Assembly (NCBI GenBank): GCA_031308135.1
Contig: JAHLJT010009436.1
Location: forward strand, 163,979,681-164,043,680
From: Acheta domesticus
Lineage: Eukaryota > Arthropoda > Insecta > Orthoptera > Gryllidae
Reading direction: 5' to 3'
DNA length: 64,000 nucleotides
The notes below the pieces were generated by a model that worked only from the letters and a program-made list of their open reading frames with translations, searched no databases and was not told the DNA's origin. The translations under genes and the position numbers were made by a program. Shown in pieces: positions 11,300 to 20,535 of the stretch; within the stretch, counting starts at the first letter, position 1, and each line of letters opens with the position of its first letter.

Positions 11300-12689
11300 G
11301 GAGCCCTCGCCTGTACTAGAGACCAATGTCCCAAACAAACTGCTCCAATGCGGTTGCATTGTTTCCGTTTCACACAAGAAGTTAGAGTCACAAGACTACC
11401 TCTGGAGGACGGCATGTTTTGTTTTCTGTTCGACACGAAAAAGGTCAATTGCCTCAAAATATGACAAAACTCATAATGCAAAATCAACCATCCATTTCTG
11501 GGTGCAAGCTGTTTCTAAGGTGTTTTTTTTTCTGCCAATCCCAGCAAGAGAAGCAGTAATCAAGCTATCAGAGATATCAGTTAGTGTTAATCTCAGGATA
11601 TTTAAAGTTGTTACCATCCGCCGTATTGTTTTAAACGTCTATTATAGAGCCTATAACATTCCCACATCGAAAAGACATCATCCGATCAAGACATTTCGCT
11701 GATCGGTTTAAGAGAAGAGAGCATGACGGTAAGTAAACGGCCATGTAAACTTGTAATATAAAGCATATGTGTTTCTATTTATTACAGAATCATTTATTCA
11801 CAATATTTTATACCAGAGCATATTCCTGACTCGCGACGAGAGCGTTACAATAACATTCGCTGAAAATAAGATCAATGTCACAATATTCTTTTACGATCAA
11901 GCAGTACGACATTTCTGATGTGTATTCCTCAACACAATCCAAGATAATTTATAAACACCTTCAACAATTACATTTTGCGAAGGTGTCCTATTCAACTCGA
12001 CCTTCGGTATAAAAGTGATAAGCTGCGATAAGTTGTAACGAATAAGCTGACAACTCAAAGTCCAATCCAATGCGGAGACTTAAAGGTTTTGCGCATTTTT
12101 CAAGAAGGGATTGCATGGAAACTGTGGAGAATACACGTAGTTGTACGAACGTTATCGACATACTACCTGTTCTTTCAAATACTCCTTTTTACTAATATTA
12201 GGGACATCCTATGGGACCCAGTGTTGCAATAGTACACGTCGTGCCCATTCAAAAGTTTTGGCATCGATTATGAAACTCTTTTACCACTACAACTATTGAA
12301 AGCTCAACAAGAACAAAACCAAAAACAACTATGTGAAGCTCATGTTTATATCATTCGTATCTAATGAATGCAGTTATGTAGCCAACAACTCCACGTCAAT
12401 TTTCAAAAAATTATCGGGACACAATGATAAAAATCAAAGGAGAAAATGAACCATTGCCGAAAGCAATAGGAAAGCGATAAGACATAACAAACATAAGATT
12501 GTAAAAGAAAGAAATCGACACAAGCAATGTTCTTGGCCTAAGATGAAAACACCAAACGATAAGACGAAGGTCCTATTTCAATTATGTCTTTATAAAACAA
12601 AAATAAATCACTACTGTGGTTATCTTTTAAGAAAAAGGCAGTCTTAATGGTGCAAGTCGTCTCCTTCATCTACTCTCAGTAATGAAACG
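11300..12689. other. Gene-free stretch
   Basis: AT-rich DNA with no recognised gene, RNA or repeat. Open frames up to about 124 codons start in the preceding GC-rich block and have no protein-like features. Confidence 0.45.
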
Positions 12690-12701
12690 GAACCCATGCG
12701 T

Positions 12702-12920
12702 CGGCTTCGTGGCCGAGATCGTTAGGGCTGTAGTGCCGTAGTGATCTCGGACCGAGGGATCGCGGGTTCCAGCCCTGCTGCGGGCATGATGGATGTGTTC
12801 GTCCTTTTACCCCCTATCGTCACTATATTGTTTTATCCTAATTGACACCATAACGTTAAATCCAATAGTGATTGCTAATGACTTAGTAGTTGATGCGGTC
12901 TTATATAACACCCAAAAAAC
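12702..12920 (+). mobile_element. tRNA-derived SINE, family A, copy 2
   Basis: This is the best full-length copy. It has a head with an A-box-like TGGCCGAGATCG at about 12710 and a B box GGGTTCCAGCC at 12763-12774, then the family body and an A-rich 3' end. It is flanked by GAACCCATGCGT (12690-12701) and GAACGCATGCGT (12921-12932), a 12-bp target duplication with one mismatch, which supports LINE-type retroposition. Confidence 0.9.
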
Positions 12921-13059
12921 GAACGCATGCGTTTCATAATCTGTACATTTGAGAGCCGTTTGTTAAACCAGGGTAGCTTAAGTGGCTGGCGCTCTTGGCT
13001 CGCCGTGGCCCAGCGTTGACTCTTTTCTTACCGGGAAAAGGCTTAGGGTCCTCCACTTA

Positions 13060-13399
13060 TGTTGTTTTTTCAGTTTTCAATTCTTTTAGGAAGCTGAAAA
13101 TAATGGATATTGTTTACGATACGCTTTTTCATCAAAATATCATGCAATTTATTACCATTATTTGTTATAATATTAGTTATAACCGGTTCTTAGGCAGTCG
13201 AAAAAATATACGGACTGTTGACTCAAAAACTGAATATTCAGAATTCATTTCGGAAATATTTGCAGTATTATAAGCCTTATTGTAATATACTCGGATCGAG
13301 TAGTTTATTAAATTACCATCTGACGATGATACATCTGCCTTTATTTGACATGAAAATGTAATACATTTTGTCATTTAATTCAAATATGGATGCAAAGAG
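13060..13399 (+). repeat. AT-rich dispersed repeat, family G, copy 2 (left part)
   Basis: It is homologous to 3190-3490, with shared ATGGATATTGTTTACGAT-like and AAAATGTAATACATTTTGT-like segments. It is cut at 13399 by the LTR retrotransposon and resumes at 17067. Just upstream (12970-13060) is a tRNA-like stretch (GTGGCTGGCGCTC, GCGTTGACTC) that could be a decayed SINE head, but this is weak. Confidence 0.55.
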
Positions 13400-13876
13400 T
13401 GTTATGTTCATAAATTAAACATTGCACGCATAATTAACAATGATTTATTCCCACATATGTACAATTACAATCGGCCTTAACGCCGTTCACTGACAATCAC
13501 CCATGCCGTCTCTCGTACCCCGGGCAAATCCCTAATGCCCTCCGGGTGCTGCGTCTGCCTCTTCGACGCTCCACGCTGCTGCTGCTTGTAGTTCACCCAC
13601 GGCGGCTTCCGTATGGCGGCTGACTCTCCGGACCTGGCTCGTCCACCCACTCGTGCTCTCAGGGCTCGCTCCCAACTGCAGACTGCCGATCAGGTGTCGG
13701 CTGGCTCCTTATAAAGGGCCGGTGCCCTGCGGCGAGACTCGCTTCCCGGCTCGAGTTCGCCGAACCGTGGCTGCAGCCAGTTGCTGCTGCCGCCGGCTCC
13801 CGCCAGGGCGCGCTGCCTTGGCGCTAGCGCGCCACATCCAAAAGTTATGTCGCGCCTGGTCGCGGCGCACATAACA
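13400..13876 (-). repeat. 3' LTR of the retrotransposon
   Basis: In element orientation this is the downstream LTR. It contains TTTATAAG (about 13709-13717) as a possible TATA box and AATAAA (13444-13449) as poly(A) signal. Its sequence matches the 5' LTR. The short open frames inside occur in both LTRs and are not genes. Confidence 0.93.
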
Positions 13877-13889
13877 TCCCTCCCCCACT
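13877..13889 (-). promoter_or_regulatory. Polypurine tract
   Basis: On the minus strand AGTGGGGGAGGGA lies directly against the start of the 3' LTR (TGTTATG). This is the position and composition expected for the plus-strand primer of reverse transcription. Confidence 0.8.
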
Positions 13890-14512
13890 AAATGCGACGA
13901 ATAGTGTTTCTCTCTATTCGGCGCAAGTCACTCCAGGGGGCCTGATAACTGCAACAGAACTAAACCATTCCTAAGAAACTTGTTACAGCCCTATCTCACA
14001 CATTCATATCTCTATGTGCTCCCTCTGTATCATAATTACCAAAATTCCGGAACCAACGTTAACTTTCTCCTAATACTATTTACATCATTTAGTTCCAAAA
14101 ATAGCCATAATTCCAAAACAATATACATATTCTTGGTTAAAAGAAACAAATTCTTAATGTAATATTACAAAAATAGCCTTCTTTGTTACCAAAAGTTTCC
14201 ATGTCAACCAAGAACATTCAGAATAAACAAAATACAACCATCACATAACTCAACATCCTTTTTATTAAACATTTGGACCTAGCTTCGTGCCCTCAAAAGA
14301 AACTACTTTTTTACCATAGATTATCTGCCTCACTTTATAATAATTCACCATGATCACCCATTACTACTATTCCGCCAGTGAAACAATTATCTTCCACAAA
14401 ATAAATAATACTCGTTATCACATTTTTTACATAACACGACTCGTGTCACAACTAAATGGCAGTTAAACAATTTCCTTTGCCAACTCTGATAGAATTAATA
14501 AATCTCAAAACT

Positions 14513-15907
14513 TTAAACAATGAAAAACCAAAACATAATACATTCATACTGCCAAACCTCTATCAGCTTTTCCATCCACCATTTCTGATAGCGTAATAAG
14601 TGTACATTCTTCGCACTTACAACTTTAAACCGTACAAAAACTAGTTCCTGACCACTTTTACCAGCTTCCTGCACTGTAGTCCCGTGTTTCAATTTTATTG
14701 CTTTTCGCCCTAAACTCACTTCTGATGTACGTTTGCATACACATGGCATAATCCTACCCTTCGAGCTTGACAATTCACTACGCACTTCCTCATGTCTGAT
14801 ACATCTGCCGTTAACTGGCTGGCGCTGACGCTTCTGAGACCCTCGTTCTACCTGGTACTGCAACTCGTCTTGATGCGTCGTCACTACGTCACATTTCATC
14901 ACCCCTTGACTAGACTTCGCTTGCCTTACAACTGGCATCTCACTAACTGTAACTTTCTCACTACACACCGCTCTGGCCTTGTGTCTCTGCTTGCCGCCTT
15001 GCCGTTTCCTTTTATTCATACTACTGCGTTCTACACTTCTCCGCGCGGAAGTACTGTCAACTTCTTGAACGAGTATCTCCATTTTCCCCTGCAGTTCGTG
15101 CTCCCGAACATCACACTCTTGCTCACTATGCACGCGATTCTCCTCGCTTGCCGCTACTTCCCCAACCTCCGTGCTAACACTATCTACGTCATTGCCTGAT
15201 TGCTCATTATTTACAGGACGTTCCTTGCCTGTCGCAGCCTCTCTAACGTCCGTGCTAACTCTCTCAATATCGCACATTAAACTAACATCAGTCTCACATT
15301 TCTCTGTGTTTACACCGCCTTCCGGTGATCGCTCACTAGCTACACAACTATCTACATCCTGGCATTCCGATGTTCCCTTTTTGTATAAACTTTCTTTTAA
15401 TATCGCGAGTTCACTTATCGAATCGCGCCAAATCTCAATTGTATTTTTATTACCGCGCTCTATTTTCTCACTAGCGCTACCGTACTGCTGTCGGTTATCC
15501 CTGTCTCTGTTTACCTCGGCCTGCATCTTTGTAACTAATATCCCCTGGACTATCACTGTTCCCTGCAGAGCACTTTTATACATCTCATTATAACTGTCCG
15601 CTCCTAATAGCATTTTTCCTAATTTCACTTCCGCCAAGCTCGGATCACTTTTGCCCTTCCGATGCTGCTCACCGCGCCTTCTTTCTGTGACGTGGCCACT
15701 GCTCGCTGTCCCGTTCCGCTCCTCCGGTCGGTCGCTTCTCTTCTCGCCCAGCCGCCTGCTTGCCCTCGCCGCGTTATCAGTTACGCGGCCCTCAGCCGCA
15801 CCTCGCCGTGCAGCCCGCCGAGCAACCTTGCTGGAGGTTGCCGCTCCCGCGACGTCGGCCTTCCCCGACTCGCTCCTGGATGGCGTCTCCCCGCTTTGGC
15901 GGCTCAA
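14513..15907 (-). CDS. Retrotransposon ORF2, 464 codons, function unknown
   Basis: This is the long internal frame of the LTR element. The N-terminal ~90 residues are basic and rich in Arg/Ser/Ala. The middle (about residues 200-270) holds two imperfect copies of a ~27-residue acidic unit containing VSTDVREAA and VSTEVGEVA. Residues ~290-330 are Lys/Arg-rich and the C-terminus ends in an aromatic stretch. No zinc knuckle, protease DTG, reverse transcriptase YxDD or integrase HHCC/DDE motif is visible. It overlaps ORF1 by 116 nt in the +1 frame, so it could be read by frameshift, by re-initiation at its own ATG, or be separated by a one-base indel. About 620 nt without a convincing frame lie between its stop and the polypurine tract. 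Role not assigned. Confidence 0.55.
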   Translation of the reverse strand: MSRQSGETPSRSESGKADVAGAATSSKVARRAARRGAAEGRVTDNAARASRRLGEKRSDRPEERNGTASSGHVTERRRGEQHRKGKSDPSLAEVKLGKMLLGADSYNEMYKSALQGTVIVQGILVTKMQAEVNRDRDNRQQYGSASEKIERGNKNTIEIWRDSISELAILKESLYKKGTSECQDVDSCVASERSPEGGVNTEKCETDVSLMCDIERVSTDVREAATGKERPVNNEQSGNDVDSVSTEVGEVAASEENRVHSEQECDVREHELQGKMEILVQEVDSTSARRSVERSSMNKRKRQGGKQRHKARAVCSEKVTVSEMPVVRQAKSSQGVMKCDVVTTHQDELQYQVERGSQKRQRQPVNGRCIRHEEVRSELSSSKGRIMPCVCKRTSEVSLGRKAIKLKHGTTVQEAGKSGQELVFVRFKVVSAKNVHLLRYQKWWMEKLIEVWQYECIMFWFFIV

Positions 15908-16289
15908 TGCCGCGCCGCCCGGTGTCGCCTGCCCCGCGACCGCCTGGGGTTGCAGCGCCTGTTGCCACGGTTTTGTCCTCTATCAGTCGCGCCGCACCCC
16001 CGTGCGACTGCCGCTCACACGCCTGCTGCGGCGTGCCGCTCAACCAGGACTTGTTGCATCTTCTCCATGCTGTAATCTGTTGCTGCACTTGTTCCTCATA
16101 CTGCCGCTCCAATTCTTCCTCTCGCCCCGCTGCAAATCTTCTTATTAGTTGCAGGTTTTGCTGGTGCATAAACTGTAGCAGTAACAGCCCTGACTGGGCC
16201 GGTGCGTTCTTCACTTTTTCTACAAATTGTCGTTGTTGCTGTTCCAGTGTTATCTTAAAATGTTCGAGGCTTCCCTCCATGTTTATCAC
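15792..16289 (-). CDS. Retrotransposon ORF1, gag-like N-terminal part, 165 codons
   Basis: First frame after the leader. The N-terminal ~95 residues are helical and Gln/Glu-rich (LEQQQRQFVEKV, QYEEQVQQQI), fitting a coiled coil like the start of many Ty3/gypsy Gag proteins. The rest is Arg/Gly-rich. No CCHC knuckle or capsid major homology region is evident. The start was chosen at 16289 because it is the first ATG after the primer-binding repeats; an internal ATG three codons on is equally plausible. It overlaps ORF2. Gag identity is an inference from position and composition. Confidence 0.5.
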   Translation of the reverse strand: MINMEGSLEHFKITLEQQQRQFVEKVKNAPAQSGLLLLQFMHQQNLQLIRRFAAGREEELERQYEEQVQQQITAWRRCNKSWLSGTPQQACERQSHGGAARLIEDKTVATGAATPGGRGAGDTGRRGIEPPKRGDAIQERVGEGRRRGSGNLQQGCSAGCTARCG

Positions 16290-16354
16290 TAATTATTTAT
16301 ACCGTATGCCAGTTCTTCACTAGAGTCTCCGCGCTCACTACTTTTCACAATTTT

Positions 16355-16584
16355 CCTCGTCGCCAAATGTTATGGCGACGGCCGGCAGCAACAATTCTCT
16401 TAATTTTCCTCGTCGCCAGTTGTTATCTGACGACTTACCACAGCACTTTCTTACGTTTATACTCGTCGCCAGTTTGTTATGGCGACTTACCACAGCAGCA
16501 CTTTGTCACTTTTTCCTCGTCGCCAGTTTTGTTATGGCGACTTACCACAGCAGCACTTTGTCACTTTTTCCTCGTCGCCAGTTT
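16355..16584 (-). repeat. Five-fold leader repeat carrying the primer-binding site
   Basis: On the plus strand the PBS complement CCTCGTCGCCA (one copy starts ACTCG) occurs at 16355-16365, 16408-16418, 16461-16471, 16515-16525 and 16570-16580, spaced 53-55 bp. Each is followed within a few bases by TGTTAT, the LTR terminal sequence. The two units nearest the LTR appear identical and the distal ones diverge. In element orientation each unit therefore reads CATAACA-like, AAAC-like spacer, TGGCGACGAGG, then about 30 bp. Only the copy four bases from the LTR is in canonical position. Confidence 0.88.
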
Positions 16585-17061
16585 TGTTATGTTCATAAAT
16601 TAAACATTGCACGCATAATTAACAATGATTTATTCCCACATATGTACAATTACAATCGGCCTTAACGCCGTTCACTGACAATCACCCATGCCGTCTCTCG
16701 TACCCCGGGCAAATCCCTAATGCCCTCCGGGTGCTGCGTCTGCCTCTTCGACGCTCCACGCTGCTGCTGCTTGTAGTTCACCCACGGCGGCTTCCGTATG
16801 GCGGCTGACTCTCCGGACCTGGCTCGTCCACCCACTCGTGCTCTCAGGGCTCGCTCCCAACTGCAGACTGCCGATCAGGTGTCGGCTGGCTCCTTATAAA
16901 GGGCCGGTGCCCTGCGGCGAGACTCGCTTCCCGGCTCGAGTTCGCCGAACCGTGGCTGCAGCCAGTTGCTGCTGCCGCCGGCTCCCGCCAGGGCGCGCTG
17001 CCTTGGCGCTAGCGCGCCACATCCAAAAGTTATGTCGCGCCTGGTCGCGGCGCACATAACA
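16585..17061 (-). repeat. 5' LTR of the retrotransposon
   Basis: Identical by eye to 13400-13876 with a constant offset of 3185 bp. In element orientation it is the promoter-bearing LTR, followed by AAAC and the primer-binding site. AATAAA lies at 16629-16634 on the minus strand. Confidence 0.93.
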
Positions 17062-17066
17062 AAGAG

Positions 17067-17256
17067 GTCGCTCTTTTTTCATAAACGGTTTTTGTTTCAA
17101 TGAATGCGCAAGTATAGCAATACATTAATTTAACAAAAACGCCAAAAATGTCAATAAAACCCAAAATCAATCGGCACAGGGCCATTTTCACTTTGGAATT
17201 GGTAGAGTTAACCTGCGGGTCGCCGTTCTGGAGGCTACTACTTGCATTTTTCCGTC
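17067..17256 (+). repeat. Family G, copy 2 (middle part)
   Basis: Resumes the AT-rich repeat after the LTR element. AATGTCAATAAAACCC-like and ACTTTGGAATTGG-like segments match copy 1 near 3590-3670. Confidence 0.45.
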
Positions 17257-17558
17257 AGTTGATTGATTAATTAGTGTTTCTGAGGGCATCAACTTCCAAG
17301 GTCTGCTTGCGGGATTTTCCCCTGCCAGGTATCACACTAACATGGCCTGGTGTTGATCGCAGAAACCACGGAAAACTACCTTCTAGAACAGCCGGCTGCT
17401 ACAATTGTCTTTCTTACAGCGGCTGCATTTGATCTAGCTATGTAAAGTTTCGAAAATCCTGCCACGATCGGGGATTAGAACCCTAGGAGTTCCCGGTCAG
17501 AGACACTTCAGTGCCATCAATTAATGCCCTGAGTCACCCAAGCCGGTTTATCCCGTCG
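17257..17558 (-). mobile_element. tRNA-derived SINE, family B, short copy
   Basis: Minus-strand order is a tRNA-like head with B box GGGTTCTAATCCCC (about 17476-17489), then GTGGCAGGATTTTCG, a GCCGGCTGTTCTAG segment, TAGTTTTCCGTGG and CAACACCAGGC. It jumps to the GATACCTGG and TTGATGCCC part and ends in a TTAATCAATCAA tail at 17257-17275. The middle ~150 bp present in longer copies is missing, so this is an internally deleted member. Confidence 0.8.
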
Positions 17559-17559
17559 G

Positions 17560-17910
17560 AAGAGAAGAGATAGCGCGGGGGGGGGGAGCCGTATGACCGT
17601 AAGACTGATCTCTATGAAAGTTGGCACTTCTACGTGTTTTTTCACCCAGAAGGTTTATGTGCTGTTAATTCTTTTGTTACTCCAATACATTGCGCTGTAG
17701 AAGAAAACTAAATATTCACGTCAAATGCAACCCGCAACACACTCGGCAGCATTTTGAATCTATATCGTTAAATAACTCCTAAACGAAGCGATATAGGTCA
17801 TTAAAAATTAAACTTTTCAGCCCGAAGACCTTCTTTGAGGCCAAAGGCCTCAAAAAAACGTTTCCCACATCGTAATCTACAGGATGAGATTTTCGTAAAT
17901 ATTCTATTAC
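17560..17910 (+). repeat. Family G, copy 2 (right part), with poly-G tract
   Basis: A run of about eleven G lies at 17577-17587. The end contains GGCCTCAAAAAAACG and CTACAGGATGAG segments, which match copy 1 at 3796-3850. Confidence 0.45.
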
Positions 17911-18205
17911 ATTTTTGCCGGTCCGGCGCATCTCGATATTACCTCACCTGCTTAGAGGCGTGCAAAATCTACGACTAAATGTGAATGAGAGGGTCAGAGA
18001 GAGGCAAAGACGGAGTGAGACGGACAGACAATGAGAGAGAGGGAGGGGGAGACAGAGAAAGGGTGATGGGAGGAGAAAGCGGGAGATGAATGGCGGGCTA
18101 GTGAGCCACAGCAGCGGGCCACCGCTGGCCCCTACTCTTCCACCCGAGCAGCCGTGGTAAACGTCACTCTCTGACAATCTCTGCGAACTTCGTCGTCGCA
18201 CACAC

Positions 18206-18590
18206 ATTGAATTGAATTGAACTAATGCCTTATTTTACGTGGCGAAACTCAGGCCATGAGGCCAGTTCTTCCGTCTGACCACGCAAATTTCGCTACTCTC
18301 CTTTCACCAACTAGCGGAGAAAGAAGGTATTCCATGGGCGACGAAACAGGCGATTTTGAATTTTGCTCAGAGGCGTCATATAGGCTTGAGGAAATCTACT
18401 AACATGGGACTGCCGGCTTTACTTCCCCTCCGAAGGAGGCTGTACGAAGGATTTTTTCGCCCTTAAAAATCCATGGCTTCGATCGGGTTTGAACCCACGA
18501 ACTTGGGTATAACAGTCCGTTATTAACTGTCCGTTAATAACTGTCCGTTAAAAACCGTTACACCATCGCCGCCACATTCACCCGCGTCCG
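18206..18590 (-). mobile_element. tRNA-derived SINE, family C
   Basis: On the minus strand, an A-box-like TGGTGTAACGGTT (about 18553-18566) and a B box GTGGGTTCAAACCC (18485-18498) form a tRNA-like head. Between them a 15-16 bp unit containing TTAACGGACAG is repeated about three times, an expansion not found in real tRNAs. The body runs left to a TTGAATTCAATTC-like (ATTGA)n tail at 18206-18222. It is the only copy in the window, so limits are approximate. Confidence 0.7.
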
Positions 18591-18599
18591 CGGACCCTC

Positions 18600-19530
18600 C
18601 GCTTTTCCACTGAGCGGACTCGCCCGCCCATCGATTTTCTCGTTTCCACGCGACTCGCACATTAATTTCTTTATAAATCGCTCCTCTCTCGCATCCCATT
18701 GTTTTGATATCTTTCCCGGCCCGTTTGCGAACAACTCCCGGACGAGTGTCTTTTTTGGAATTTTTCGGAACCAACACGGCGCAGCACGTGCTCCGTGGCG
18801 GGCGGCACGAAAAATCCGGAGGGGTTCACCGGAGATAAATGAATAAACAAATCTTTTTTCGAGGAGAGTATAAAGTGGAACATGCTTTTTTTAAAAATAA
18901 AAATATATAAACGCGCTGGGTAAAAAATTCCGACTCGTCGCTTTGTAGCGGATGCGAAATTTTAATTAAGGGGGCGCGATTGCCCGTCTCTATCCAGCGT
19001 TCTCTCGCCGCCGCGCGTGGAACGAAGCTCAATCTCGGGCCGGCCGCCGAGCTACAATTTCGCGTTTATTTTTATTGCGGCATTCCCTATCTTCACATCC
19101 ATTTGGATTCTTTTTTGCGGTTTAGGTTCCGTTCGTCTCCATCGCGTCTGTCGTTCGCTTCTTTCGAGCGCGCGCGGCTCCTGCGCTTTCTGGCCGCTCC
19201 CTCGCACCCGATCCAAAAGCCCCCTCGTGCACGAGTCCCCCTCTCTCGTTTCCGCTCGCGATCGGATCCCAATCTCCTCTCCGCGGGCCGCCCCTTCCCC
19301 CCTCTGCGGTCGGCGGCGCCTCTTCGGCGATCGCGCGTCCCCGGGGAGGGCCAACAACTTTTTTGTACATCTTAACTCTCGCCTCCGCCGGCGCCGCCCG
19401 CATCCGAGTCCGCCCCTCTCCAGGGCCTACCTAGCGGGTTTCGGAGAGTAATATGCGATCCCTACGACCGGGGGGCCGTCCTCTCCGCCGCAGAATGGGC
19501 CCGCCGCTCCCCGGTGCATTAATCCCTGGG
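18600..19530. other. CpG-rich unique sequence, possibly regulatory
   Basis: Unlike the nearby simple repeats this block is complex, with many CpG, AT-rich islands (AAATATATAAACGCG, TTTTAATTAAG) and CCG-rich parts. Overlapping 100-140 codon frames on both strands have no protein-like features. It looks like CpG-island or enhancer-type DNA; that is inference from composition only. Confidence 0.35.
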
Positions 19531-19543
19531 GAGGGGGAGGGGT

Positions 19544-19590
19544 GGCGGGGCGGGGCGGGGCGGGGTGGGGTGGGGTGGGGTGGGGTGGGG
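19544..19590. repeat. (GGGGC)n(GGGGT)n microsatellite
   Basis: Four GGGGC-type units are followed by about five GGGGT units. It is G4-prone on the plus strand. Confidence 0.95.
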
Positions 19591-19806
19591 AGGCGTCTGC
19601 TGCGCGCGAAGGCCGCAGCACTTATCTCGCAGCGCGCGCTTTACGCTCGACCAATCCAATTAACCGCCACCGCAGCGCGGGAGCCAGCCGCGGGGGGGAG
19701 GGGAGCTGGGGGGGGCGTTTGTGGAGGTGGGCGACGGGTAGAAGGGGCGGTATGGACGGGCAGGGGTGGTGGCGGTGGAATAGGTAGTTGAGCTAGCGGT
19801 CGAGGG

Positions 19807-20288
19807 CAGTGTTGCCAGATTTAGGGTTTCCCCCCCTAAATTTAGTTTTTTAAGGGTTGTTTTAGGGGGCAAATTTATTTGGGGGTTTTCTTGGAGACAT
19901 TTCATTGAGTTCTTAAAATTTTAATTTTGTGTTATATTGTGAACAGATGTTATATTGTGAAATTATCACACTCGCCAGTGATGAGAACACAACTTGGTTT
20001 TAAAATTTTGGGATGTACGTGTACACTGGTCGGGTAGGGGTAAGTAAAATGCGGACCGACTACCTATTACTATTGTTTCAATTTGACAGTAACCGACAAG
20101 TTAACTGTAAAATATAAATATCATCATAGACAGTTAATAATATTTTTTATATTTCTTTCCTTTCCAAACCTCCCCATACATTTTAAACATGAAATAATAA
20201 TTGTTTTGAATTTGGAGATTTTTTGTCGTTTTAGGGGGTTTCACAGCGCTATCTAGGGGTAATTGCTTAAGACCATCTGGCAAGACTG
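19807..20288. mobile_element. hAT-like MITE, 482 bp
   Basis: Terminal inverted repeats CAGTGTTGCCAGAT (19807-19820) and, inverted, CAGTCTTGCCAGAT (20275-20288) match at 13 of 14 positions. They are flanked by GTCGAGGG (19799-19806) and GTCAAGGG (20289-20296), an 8-bp duplication with one mismatch. The length and 8-bp duplication fit the hAT superfamily. The interior is AT-rich with subterminal runs such as TTTAGGG and AGGGGGTTT and has no open frame, so it is non-autonomous. Confidence 0.82.
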
Positions 20289-20296
20289 GTCAAGGG

Positions 20297-20535
20297 AAGC
20301 GGTTCCCCACGATGTTGGGCAAGAGTTGTGCGACCTGTAGACAGTGGACGACGAGACTTGTCGCCGGGGCGGTGCGTGGTTGGTTGGGTTGAAGATGGTA
20401 GATGGGTGGTCCGAGTGGTGGGCGAGCGGTTCAAGTTGTGGACGGGTGGCGGTCGATGGGCGGTCCGAAGGGCGTGCGGTTGGTGGTTCGAGTATTGGGC
20501 GACCGGGTAGGCGCGCGGTGCCCGATAACGGGTAG
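20297..20535. repeat. Degenerate G/T-rich tandem-like block
   Basis: GGTGGG, GGGCGA and GGTTGG motifs recur without a fixed period. Frames on both strands reflect composition. Confidence 0.5.

Larger units (their letters stand above)
13400..17061 (-). mobile_element. Complete non-autonomous LTR retrotransposon, recently inserted
   Basis: The 3662-bp element has 477-bp LTRs at 13400-13876 and 16585-17061. I read them as identical, and every landmark is offset by 3185 bp. The LTRs start TGTTATG and end CATAACA. The insertion is flanked by a 5-bp duplication AAGAG (13395-13399, 17062-17066). Minus orientation follows from the polypurine tract beside the left LTR, the primer-binding site TGGCGACGAGG beside the right LTR, and AATAAA in the LTR on the minus strand. 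The 2.7-kb interior holds two overlapping frames. I see no protease, reverse transcriptase, RNase H or integrase, so mobility would need a helper element. The primer site resembles that of insect Ty3/gypsy elements primed by tRNA-Arg (412/mdg1 type), a comparison made from memory. Confidence 0.93.

Noticed and set aside
12763..12774. B box as part of a functional tRNA gene
   Set aside because: The sequence continues into a repeated SINE body with a target duplication, and the tRNA fold is broken.
13653..17059. Identical 60- and 73-codon frames in two places
   Set aside because: They are LTR sequence, repeated because the two LTRs are identical.
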